A DNA stretch of 18,453 nucleotides from assembly GCA_035656335.1 (NCBI GenBank), contig DASRSS010000233.1:1-18453 (forward strand), written 5' to 3'. Below are positions 1 through 6,356 of this stretch, in pieces (positions within the stretch are counted from its first letter, which is position 1; each line of letters begins with the position of its first letter). Origin of the DNA: DASRSS01 sp035656335 (GTDB lineage Bacteria; Actinomycetota; Actinomycetes; Mycobacteriales; Jatrophihabitantaceae). The notes under the pieces are model-generated. The model ran no database searches and had not been told where the DNA came from. It was given only the letters and a program-made list of their open reading frames with translations. Position numbers and translations under genes: made by a program.

Positions 1-1022
1 GGTACTTCGCGCTAGTGATGGCCACCGGCATCGTGTTGGTCGCGATGCGCAACCACGGCGTGATCACGGTGTCGGTGGTGCTGCTGTGGATCGCGTGCGT
101 GTCGTACGCGGTGCTGATCCTGCTGAACGGCTGGCGGTTGATCGCGTTCCGCGGGGACGTCGCCGCGGATCTCGCCGATCCGCGCCGTGCGTTCGGGCTG
201 TTCACCTTCGTCGCGGCCACGGACGTCGTCGGCACGCGCTGGGCCGCGGACGGGCACGACCGGGTCGGCTTCGTGCTGCTGGTGATCGGCTGGGCCGTCT
301 GGCTGGTGCTCGGGTACGTCGTGCCGTGGACCGCGGTGCTCAGCCACGCGCGGCGCCCGGTGCTGCAGGACGCGAACGGGACGTGGTTCATCTGGGTGGT
401 CGCGAGCCAGTCGATCGCCGTGCTCGCGGCCGCGATCGAGCCGGCCGTCAGCGGCGGACGGCGCGAGCTCGCGCTGCTGGCGGTGTTCTCCTGGTCGGTC
501 GGCGTGTTCCTGTACGCGGCGACGGGACTGTTCGTCGCCGCGCGCATGCTGCTGTACCCGCTGCGGCCGGAGGACCTCACGCCGCCGTACTGGGTCGCGA
601 TGGGGGCGACCGCGATCACCGTCGTCGCCGGCGCACGCATCGTGCAGATGGCGGACGCACCGATGGTGGCCGCCACGCGCGGGCTCGCGGCCGGCACCTC
701 GGTCGTGTTCTGGGCGTTCGGCAGCTGGCTGATCCCCGTCCTCGTCGCGGCCGGCATCTGGCGGCACGCGGTGCACCGCATCCCGTTGCGCTACGAGACC
801 GCGCTGTGGAGCGTCGTGTTCCCGCTGGGCATGTACGGCGTGGGCAGCCACTACCTCGGTCAGGCCGACCAGCTGCCCATCGTGCGGATCATCGGCGCCG
901 ACGAGAGCTGGGTGGCGCTCGGCGCCTGGGTGCTGACGTTCGTGGCCATGGTGCACAACCTCGTTCGCGTGCTGGTGACGCCAGCCACGGCGACCACGTC
1001 TAGTTCTTCTGAACCAACTTAG
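1..1022 (+). CDS. TDT/SLAC1-family transporter, 5' end missing
   Basis: Multi-pass membrane protein of the tellurite-resistance/dicarboxylate transporter (TDT, SLAC1) family, which moves small anions across the cytoplasmic membrane. The reading frame is open from the window edge (first full codon at 3) and reads YFALVMATGIVLVA, the family's typical first helix. The GTG at 15 is therefore an internal codon and the true start lies upstream. About 340 residues are visible, with roughly ten hydrophobic segments separated by short Arg-rich loops, and the frame ends in a polar tail (SSSSEPT) at a TAG. The family annotation 'tellurite resistance' says little about the substrate; nitrite, sulfite, malate or another anion are all possible. 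It lies upstream of a small membrane protein and ctaD on the same strand, but a 39-base gap follows, so co-transcription is only possible. Family call is firm; substrate unknown. Confidence 0.85.
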   Translation, partial: YFALVMATGIVLVAMRNHGVITVSVVLLWIACVSYAVLILLNGWRLIAFRGDVAADLADPRRAFGLFTFVAATDVVGTRWAADGHDRVGFVLLVIGWAVWLVLGYVVPWTAVLSHARRPVLQDANGTWFIWVVASQSIAVLAAAIEPAVSGGRRELALLAVFSWSVGVFLYAATGLFVAARMLLYPLRPEDLTPPYWVAMGATAITVVAGARIVQMADAPMVAATRGLAAGTSVVFWAFGSWLIPVLVAAGIWRHAVHRIPLRYETALWSVVFPLGMYGVGSHYLGQADQLPIVRIIGADESWVALGAWVLTFVAMVHNLVRVLVTPATATTSSSSEPT

Positions 1023-1061
1023 ATAAATTAGGAGCGAACTTCGGGCGACGACGGGAGCACG

Positions 1062-1532
1062 ATGTCGGACACGACGCAGGCCGCCCTGCTGGGCGTCTTC
1101 ACGCTGGCCAGCTGCATCTGGGTCGGGGGCTACGTAGCGATCGCGGTCGTGGCGCGCACCGCCGTGCACACGCTCGACACCGCGCACCGGGTCGCGTTCT
1201 TCCGCGCGCTCGGCCGCTCCTACCTGTGGGTCGGCACGCCGGCGCTCGTGGTCGCCCTCGGTACCGGGGCCGGACTGCTCACCGATCGCGCCTGGACGGG
1301 AACGGCGACGGCCGCCGTGATCGTGGCCGCCGCACTCGTGGTGTCGCTCGCCATCGGCGTCGTCCAGGCCCGCCGAATGACCCGGCTGCGGAGCGCGGCA
1401 CTGGCCGAACCACAGGACGCCGTGCTGCAGCAGCGGGTGGGCCGCGGCGCCCGCGGGGCGACGATCCTGCGCGCCGCGATCGGGCTGCTGTCCTTCGCGC
1501 TCATCGCGCTGGGTTCCCTGCTCGCAACCTGA
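1062..1532 (+). CDS. Small four-helix membrane protein (CopD/DUF-type, function unknown)
   Basis: A 156-residue integral membrane protein with four predicted helices (about residues 6-30, 53-72, 82-103 and 135-155) and a basic, Arg-rich loop between helices 3 and 4. The first helix carries ASCIWVGGYVAIAVVAR, and a loop after it reads TLDTAHRVAFFRALGR. This pattern resembles uncharacterised actinobacterial membrane proteins related to the CopD-like/DUF2269-type group, but I cannot assign a family with certainty. The ATG at 1062 follows a GGGAG at suitable distance. GC-rich codon usage matches the neighbours. It sits 39 bases after the TDT transporter and 87 bases before ctaD on the same strand, so a role in membrane redox or copper handling is a guess from position only. 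That it is a real gene is fairly safe; its function is not known. Confidence 0.65.
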   Translation: MSDTTQAALLGVFTLASCIWVGGYVAIAVVARTAVHTLDTAHRVAFFRALGRSYLWVGTPALVVALGTGAGLLTDRAWTGTATAAVIVAAALVVSLAIGVVQARRMTRLRSAALAEPQDAVLQQRVGRGARGATILRAAIGLLSFALIALGSLLAT

Positions 1533-1590
1533 CCGCGACCCCCTCCAGACATCAGGTCCGGAAAGTGGCATATTGACCTATATCGAGGAC

Positions 1591-1612
1591 ATCCGAGTGG
1601 CAATCCGAGTGG
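1591..1612 (+). repeat. Tandem direct repeat in the ctaD leader
   Basis: ATCCGAGTGG occurs at 1591-1600 and again at 1603-1612, a 12-base period, directly before ctaD. The second copy supplies part of the ribosome binding site (GGAG at 1611-1614, five bases before the ATG at 1620). An AT-rich patch (about 1569-1583) precedes it and is out of character with the surrounding GC-rich DNA, so the ctaD promoter may lie there; I could not match a clear -35/-10 pair. Confidence 0.5.
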
Positions 1613-1619
1613 AGCACCG

Positions 1620-3446
1620 ATGACCACGACCGAGATCCCGAGCACTCCCGAGCCCACGGCGATCACCGCGCGGCCCTTCCCGGTGCACGAAGCGACCAAG
1701 GGCTCGCTGTTCAGCCAGCTCCTGCGCACCACCGATCACAAGATGATCGGCCGGATGTACCTCACGACCTCGTTCGCGTTCTTCGCGTTCGGTGGGGTGC
1801 TCGCACTGCTGATGCGCGCCGAGCTGGCCCGTCCGGGCATGCAGTTCCTCTCGCCCGAGCAGTACAACCAGCTGTTCACCATGCACGGCACGATCATGCT
1901 GCTGCTGTTCGCCACCCCCCTGGTGTTCGCGTTCGCGAACCTGGTCCTGCCACTGCAGATCGGCTCGCCCGACGTCGCCTTCCCGCGCCTTAACGCGTTC
2001 AGCTACTGGCTGTACCTGTTCGGCGGGATCATGACCGTCTCCAGCTTCATCACTCCCAACGGCGCTCCCGACTTCGGTTGGTTCGCCTACGCGCCGCTCA
2101 ACAACGAGGTGAACACACCAGGTGTGGGCGCCGACCTGTGGATCATCGGCCTGGGCATCGCCGGTCTCGGGACGATCCTCGGTGCAGTCAACATGGTCAC
2201 CACCGTCGTCTGCCTGCGCGCGCCCGGCATGACCATGTTCCGGATGCCGATCTTCACGTGGAACATCCTCGTGACGAGTCTGCTCGTGTTGTTGGTGTTC
2301 CCGATCCTGACGTCGGCGTTATTGGTGCTGTGGATCGACCGCAACATGCACGCGCAGGTGTTCACCGCGGACAACGGCGGCGCGATGCTCTGGCAGCACC
2401 TGTTCTGGTTCTTCGGGCACCCCGAGGTGTACATCGTCGCGATCCCGTTCTTTGGCATCATCACCGAGGTCATTCCGGTGTTCAGCCGCAAGCCGCTGTT
2501 CGGCTACAAGGGCATGGTGCTCGCGACCATGTCGATCGCAGCGCTATCGATGACGGTCTGGGCGCACCACATGTTCACCACCGGCGCGGTGCTACTGCCG
2601 TTCTTCTCGGTGATGACGTTCCTGATCGCCGTCCCGACCGGCATGAAGTTCTTCAACTGGATCGGCTCGATGTGGCGCGGTTCGGTCACGTTCGAGACGC
2701 CGATGCTTTTCTCAGTCGGCTTCATGGTGACGTTCCTGTTCGGCGGCCTCACCGGCGTGCTGTTGGCCAGCCCGCCGGTCGACTTCCACGTGTCGGACAC
2801 GTACTTCGTCGTGGCCCACTTCCACTACGTGCTGTTCGGCACGATCGTGTTCGCCGCCTACGCCGGCGTGTACTTCTGGTTCCCGAAGTTCACCGGCCGC
2901 TTCCTCGACGAGAAGCTGGGCAAGGTCCACTTCTGGCTGACGTTCATCGGCTTCCACATGACGTTCCTGGTGCAGCACTGGCTCGGTAACGAGGGCATGC
3001 CCCGGCGCTACGCCGACTACCTGCCGACGGACGGGTTCACCACGCTGAACACGGTATCCACGATCGGCTCGTTCGTGCTCGGGGCGTCCATGATCCCGTT
3101 CACCTACAACGTGTACCGGTCCTATCGGTACGGGGAGGTCGTCACGGCGGACGACCCGTGGGGCTTCGGCAACTCGCTGGAGTGGGCCACCGCGACGCCG
3201 CCGCCGCGGCACAACTTCACGTCCATCCCGCGGATCCGTTCGGAGCGGCCGGCGTTCGAGTACCACTACCCGCACCTGCTCGAACAGCTCGAGCACGAGG
3301 CGCACTCCGGCCGCGCGCACCGGGCGATGACGTCCATGAGCAGTCGCGATCCCGAGGAAGGCGCCCACTTCACCACGGCGGGCATGCCGATCGATCCGGG
3401 CAGGACCACGGAGAAGGGCAACCCGCCGACGGATCAGGAGGACTGA
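1620..3446 (+). CDS. ctaD: Cytochrome c oxidase subunit I (aa3 type)
   Basis: Catalytic subunit of the aa3-type terminal oxidase. It reduces O2 to water at the heme a3/CuB centre and pumps protons across the cytoplasmic membrane. The 608 residues and about 12 helices fit the family. Visible key residues: heme a ligands H89 (MHGTIM) and H402; heme a3 ligand H400 (HFHYV); CuB ligands H267, H316 and H317; the His-Tyr crosslink motif HPEVY with Y271; D-channel D118, N107, N125 and E269; K-channel K343 (TGMK). HPEVY with its Tyr argues against a NO reductase. The C-terminal 70 residues are a polar cytoplasmic extension. The ATG at 1620 has GGAG five bases upstream. The other oxidase subunits are not in the window, as is common in actinomycetes. 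Its 3' end overlaps the convergent DUF2249 gene by 13 bases. Confidence 0.97.
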   Translation: MTTTEIPSTPEPTAITARPFPVHEATKGSLFSQLLRTTDHKMIGRMYLTTSFAFFAFGGVLALLMRAELARPGMQFLSPEQYNQLFTMHGTIMLLLFATPLVFAFANLVLPLQIGSPDVAFPRLNAFSYWLYLFGGIMTVSSFITPNGAPDFGWFAYAPLNNEVNTPGVGADLWIIGLGIAGLGTILGAVNMVTTVVCLRAPGMTMFRMPIFTWNILVTSLLVLLVFPILTSALLVLWIDRNMHAQVFTADNGGAMLWQHLFWFFGHPEVYIVAIPFFGIITEVIPVFSRKPLFGYKGMVLATMSIAALSMTVWAHHMFTTGAVLLPFFSVMTFLIAVPTGMKFFNWIGSMWRGSVTFETPMLFSVGFMVTFLFGGLTGVLLASPPVDFHVSDTYFVVAHFHYVLFGTIVFAAYAGVYFWFPKFTGRFLDEKLGKVHFWLTFIGFHMTFLVQHWLGNEGMPRRYADYLPTDGFTTLNTVSTIGSFVLGASMIPFTYNVYRSYRYGEVVTADDPWGFGNSLEWATATPPPRHNFTSIPRIRSERPAFEYHYPHLLEQLEHEAHSGRAHRAMTSMSSRDPEEGAHFTTAGMPIDPGRTTEKGNPPTDQED

Positions 3447-3982
3447 GCGGCCGGCGGCGCGACACGACCGATGCGCACGCGCCAGACGTCCGGCCCGGAC
3501 TCCTGGTACTCCCAGCTGAACTCGCCGTTGTGCTCGGCCTGCAGCTGGTAGTACAGCGGCTTCGGATCGTGGTCGTTGACCAGCACGTAGCCGGTGCCGA
3601 CCGGGGTCTGGTCGAACGTCTCGAAGATCAGCTCGTGGCGCCGCTTCGGGATCTCGGTACGGACGTCGAGCACGCGGTCGTCGGACACGGGAGTTGCCTT
3701 TCTGGTTGGCCCGGACGACGCCGGGCGGATCGGATGCGGCTCGGATTCCAGCCGCTGATCCACGCGCGCGATGTGGTGCATCGCGCCGTCGAGATGTTGG
3801 GCCTGGCGGGGATAGCCGTGCCGGAGCACCTTCCACGCGTCGGCGGCCAGTCGGCCCGCGTCGTGTGGACGTCCTGCGTCGGCGAGTGCGCGGCAGGCGC
3901 GGACGAGCACGCGGGTGAGGCTGTCGACCGGATCGGGCTCGACAGCGCCGGCCGTCTCAGCCGACACGGGTGATCGCCACAC
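3434..3982 (-). CDS. DUF2249 protein with N-terminal helical region
   Basis: A 182-residue protein. Residues 105-173 form a DUF2249 domain (LDVRTEIPKRRHELIF, then VNDHDPKPLYYQ at 135-146, ending WEYQESGPDVWRVRIGRV), a small TusA/SirA-like fold often found near hemerythrins and denitrification genes; its biochemical role is not established. Residues 20-76 are a helical, Ala/Arg-rich stretch, and 77-100 is a Pro/Ser-rich linker. The start is uncertain. GTG at 3982 has a weak AGG upstream and overlaps the upstream gene by 26 bases; GTG at 3967 would overlap by 11. An in-frame GTG near residue 99 with AAAGG upstream could also give a stand-alone DUF2249 protein. The gene follows the hemerythrin-DUF2249 gene on the same strand, so the two are very likely co-transcribed. 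The stop lies inside the 3' end of ctaD on the other strand. Confidence 0.8.
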   Translation of the reverse strand: MWRSPVSAETAGAVEPDPVDSLTRVLVRACRALADAGRPHDAGRLAADAWKVLRHGYPRQAQHLDGAMHHIARVDQRLESEPHPIRPASSGPTRKATPVSDDRVLDVRTEIPKRRHELIFETFDQTPVGTGYVLVNDHDPKPLYYQLQAEHNGEFSWEYQESGPDVWRVRIGRVAPPAAQSS

Positions 3983-4811
3983 GCCAGACCTGCGGGCCGG
4001 CCTCGCGGTACGTCCACTCGAACGTGTCCGGCCAGAGCGCGGCCGTCTGGTACCGCAGCGGCTTCGGGTCGTGGTCGTTCACGATGACGAGCGCCTCGCC
4101 CTGCCGCAGCGCGTTCAGCTGGGCGAAGATGATCTCGTGCCGCTGGCCATGGGGCAGCGTGCGCACGTCCAGCTCGGCCGGGCCGGCGGCCGGCGCGGGC
4201 GGCTGCGGCGCGGGCGGTGCGCTGAGTAGCTGCAGCGGTACCGCGCCGCTGCGCTCCCCCTCGCCCGGCTCGGGCGCGTCGTGCGAGCAGCCACAGCCGC
4301 AGCCGTGGTCGTCCGCGGCAGCGTCCCGTCCGAGCACCTCGTGCATGCCCGCCAGGCTCGCCCCGAGATCGACACCGGCCTGATCGAGCGCGGGCAGCAG
4401 CAGGTCGTTCTCCTTGCCCAGGTGCAACCGGAACACCGCCTGGGTCGCCGCGGCGACCGTGGCCACCTGGAACGGCTCGTGTGCGAGCGCGAGCTCGGCG
4501 ATCAGGCTGACCAGCTGGCGGTGTTCGGCGAGCATCGCGCAGATCAACAGCTTGACCGCGTCCAGCTCGGCGCCCTCGCTGTACAGCGCCCGCTCCTCGG
4601 CGACGGCGTGCGGCAGCAGCTCCGTGCGGTACCAGTCGTGCAATCGCCGCTGCGCCTGAGTGCAGTCGCCGGCGGCCGCATCCGTCAGAACCGCGGCGGT
4701 GAGCTCTGCGAGCTGGGCCGCCATCGTGTCGTGGTGGCCCCGGATCGCCGCGATCACGGCCTCGTTGGGCCCGGCTGCATCGGTCGTGCTGACGGCGGTG
4801 TCGATGGACAT
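3957..4811 (-). CDS. Hemerythrin-like domain fused to DUF2249
   Basis: A 284-residue cytoplasmic protein. Residues 15-160 form a four-helix hemerythrin/HHE domain with the di-iron ligand pattern: H26/H27 (GHHDTM), H68 with E72/E73 (LLPHAVAEERALY), H97 (AEHRQL), then H130 and E134 (LHLGKENDLLLP). Such domains bind O2 or NO, or act in repair of Fe-S clusters damaged by NO (YtfE/RIC group). Next come a Cys/His cluster HGCGCGCSH (169-177), a Pro/Ala linker (about 195-212) and a DUF2249 domain (213-284) with VNDHDPKPLRYQ. The ATG at 4811 is preceded by GGAGAG at good spacing; the frame stays open further upstream, but only through the divergent gene. It is transcribed divergently from the sufT-like/nnrS-like/nirK operon and followed by a second DUF2249 gene. 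A role in sensing or detoxifying NO is inferred from domains and context. Confidence 0.87.
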   Translation of the reverse strand: MSIDTAVSTTDAAGPNEAVIAAIRGHHDTMAAQLAELTAAVLTDAAAGDCTQAQRRLHDWYRTELLPHAVAEERALYSEGAELDAVKLLICAMLAEHRQLVSLIAELALAHEPFQVATVAAATQAVFRLHLGKENDLLLPALDQAGVDLGASLAGMHEVLGRDAAADDHGCGCGCSHDAPEPGEGERSGAVPLQLLSAPPAPQPPAPAAGPAELDVRTLPHGQRHEIIFAQLNALRQGEALVIVNDHDPKPLRYQTAALWPDTFEWTYREAGPQVWRVAITRVG

Positions 4812-4884
4812 GCGGCTCTCCGGTGACTGTGACCTGCTAGGGAACAGCTTGTTTTTACACCTCAATTCGTGAAAACTACAAGCC
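4812..4884. promoter_or_regulatory. Divergent promoter with inverted repeat for the nitrite/NO module
   Basis: A 73-base divergent intergenic region. An inverted repeat runs from 4847 to 4883, with perfect outer arms GCTTGT (4847-4852) and ACAAGC (4878-4883) and an inner TTTTACAC (4853-4860) facing GTGAAAA (4869-4875). A candidate rightward promoter is TTGTTT (4849-4854), 17 bases, AAAACT (4872-4877), which would start transcription at about the ATG at 4885, giving a leaderless mRNA; consistent with this, no Shine-Dalgarno precedes that ATG. A leftward candidate is TTGTAG with TAAAAA on the other strand. The palindrome would thus cover both promoters. A NO- or redox-responsive regulator (NsrR or CRP/FNR type) is plausible but not identifiable from the motif. 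Confidence 0.45.
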
Positions 4885-5229
4885 ATGAGTCGCGGTCCGT
4901 TGTCGATCACACACCTGCTCGACGAGCCCGGCGAGGTCGGGCAGGTGCGCGAGCTGCTGCGGGACGTCATCGACCCCGAACTCGGGGTGGACATCGTGTC
5001 GCTCGGGCTGGTGTACGGGCTGGAGGTCCGCAGGCGCACCGTCGCGGTGATCGCCACGACGACGACGCCCGCGTGCCCGCTCGCCGACTACATCACCGCC
5101 GAGATCGAGCGGGTCGTGCTGGGCAGCGGCGCGGCCGACCACGTCGAGGTGGAGATCACCCACTCTCCCCCGTGGACGCCGGACCTGATGGAGGACGTGA
5201 CGAAGCGGGCGTTCGGGTGGGGACGATGA
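4885..5229 (+). CDS. Metal-sulfur cluster assembly factor, SufT/PaaD-like (DUF59/MIP18)
   Basis: A 114-residue cytoplasmic protein of the MIP18/DUF59 family, whose members help insert or mature Fe-S clusters. Seen: DVIDPELGVDIVSLGLVYGLEV (28-49, the family's opening motif), the conserved Cys in TTTTPACPLADYI (C64) and the terminal PPWTPDLM (95-102). It contains nothing else and matches the family's usual 100-120 residues. The ATG at 4885 has no Shine-Dalgarno, so translation may be leaderless from the promoter just upstream. Its stop overlaps the next start (ATGA, 5226-5229), so the two are translationally coupled. Being first in an operon with an NnrS-like protein and a nitrite reductase, it probably supplies or repairs Fe-S proteins under NO exposure; this is inference. 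The specific client protein is unknown. Confidence 0.87.
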   Translation: MSRGPLSITHLLDEPGEVGQVRELLRDVIDPELGVDIVSLGLVYGLEVRRRTVAVIATTTTPACPLADYITAEIERVVLGSGAADHVEVEITHSPPWTPDLMEDVTKRAFGWGR

Positions 5230-6356
5230 CGTCCGTGCTGCGGCGACGGCTGCCGGTGCTGGTGCTCGGCGTGCTGAGCCTGCTGGCCGGCTTGTGGGGC
5301 GGCCTGCTGCTGCTCGGCCTGCCGCTGCCCACGCTGCGCGCCGCGACCGCTGCCGACCACGGTCCGCTGATGGCGCTCGGCTTCCTGGGCACGGTGATCT
5401 CGCTGGAGCGGGCCGTGGCTCTGCGCCGCCGCTGGGCCTTCGCCGCACCGGCCGCCGCGGGCGCCGGTGGGGTGGCCCTGCTCACCGGCCTGCCCGCCGT
5501 GCTCGGCTGGGCGTTGCTGTGCCTGGCCGCGGTTGTGTTCGTCCTCGTGTACGCGGTGGTGCTCACTATCGACGCCGCGCCGCACATCATCGTGATGACC
5601 GCCGGCGCCGTGTGCTGGTACGTCGCCACCGTGCTCTGGTTCGGCGGCTGGACGATCCCGCACCTGGTGCCGTGGCTCGCCGGCTTCCTGGTCTTCACGA
5701 TCCTCGGTGAGCGGTTGGAGCTCGCGCGCGTGGCACTGCTGTCGCCAGCGTCGCTCCGGGCGGTCACCGTCGGGGGTGTTGCGCTCGCCTCCGGGCTCGT
5801 GCTCACCGCGGTGTCAGGACGCACCGCGGAAGTCGGGATCCGGCTGGCGGGCGCGGCGCTGATCGCGCTCGCGCTGTGGGGCGCCCGCTACGACGTCGCC
5901 CGGCGCACCGTCCGCATCGCCGGCGTCACCAGGTTCATGGCAGTGTGCCTGCTCGCCGGCTACGCCTGGTTGTTGGTCGCGGGCGCAACCTGGCTCGCCT
6001 CGGGCGACATCGGGCGCTCGGTCGGCACCTACGACCTCGCGCTGCACGCCGTATTCCTGGGCTTCGTGATGTCGATGATCTTCGGCCACGCGCCGGTGAT
6101 CGTCCCCGCGGTGCTAGGCACGCCGCTGCCGTTTCGTCCGTGGTTCTACGGACACCTGGCCGTGCTGCACCTCGCGCTGATCCTGCGGTTGGTGGTCGGC
6201 GACGCGGGCGGCGTGCGGCTCGCCTGGCAGGTGGGCGGGGCCGGGGCCGAGGTCGCGATCCTCGCGTTCCTGGCCGTGTCCGCGGTGGCCGTGGTGCGGG
6301 CGCGCAGGTCGCGGCCGCGGTCCACGACGCGACCGTCCGTGGTGCGTGCCGCATGA
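5226..6356 (+). CDS. NnrS-like polytopic membrane protein
   Basis: A 376-residue integral membrane protein with about 11-12 hydrophobic segments. Histidines sit in or next to helices: H45 (AADHGPLMALGFLGTVISLERAV), H120 (DAAPHIIVM), H274 (LALHAVFLGFVMSMIFGHAP), H288, H310 and H315 (YGHLAVLHLAL). Size, topology and the histidine-bearing 'ALHAVFLGFVMSMIFGH' segment resemble the NnrS family, heme- and copper-containing membrane proteins that relieve NO stress. The match is partial and I would call it NnrS-like rather than NnrS. The ATG at 5226 overlaps the preceding stop (ATGA), and its own stop overlaps the nitrite reductase start (ATGA, 6353-6356). It is therefore translated as the middle member of a tightly coupled three-gene operon. 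The C-terminus is a basic tail (RARRSRPRSTTRPSVVRAA). Gene certain; family probable. Confidence 0.75.
   Translation: MTSVLRRRLPVLVLGVLSLLAGLWGGLLLLGLPLPTLRAATAADHGPLMALGFLGTVISLERAVALRRRWAFAAPAAAGAGGVALLTGLPAVLGWALLCLAAVVFVLVYAVVLTIDAAPHIIVMTAGAVCWYVATVLWFGGWTIPHLVPWLAGFLVFTILGERLELARVALLSPASLRAVTVGGVALASGLVLTAVSGRTAEVGIRLAGAALIALALWGARYDVARRTVRIAGVTRFMAVCLLAGYAWLLVAGATWLASGDIGRSVGTYDLALHAVFLGFVMSMIFGHAPVIVPAVLGTPLPFRPWFYGHLAVLHLALILRLVVGDAGGVRLAWQVGGAGAEVAILAFLAVSAVAVVRARRSRPRSTTRPSVVRAA

Noticed and set aside
12..1571. Long open frame on the minus strand opposite the TDT transporter and the small membrane protein
   Set aside because: Its translation is Arg/His/Asp/Gln-rich low-complexity typical of the strand opposite GC-rich coding DNA. 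The + strand frames give clear membrane proteins.
1620..3446. ctaD as a quinol-type NO reductase (norZ)
   Set aside because: Tempting because of the neighbouring NirK, but HPEVY with the crosslinked Tyr, K-channel Lys and D-channel residues are oxidase features.
2712..3836. Long minus-strand frame across the end of ctaD and the DUF2249 gene
   Set aside because: Shadow of ctaD and of the DUF2249 gene; the product has no family features and is dominated by Arg, Ala and Gly.
4869..5225. GTG at 4869 as the start of the NnrS-like gene (would give 495 residues)
   Set aside because: The first 119 codons overlap the SufT-like gene in another frame and give Arg-rich nonsense. The ATG at 5226 forms an ATGA overlap and begins with a normal membrane protein N-terminus.
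5876..6352. Upstream extension of the nirK frame
   Set aside because: It runs through the NnrS-like gene and is Arg/Pro-rich. The ATG at 6353 overlaps the previous stop and leads into a membrane anchor.
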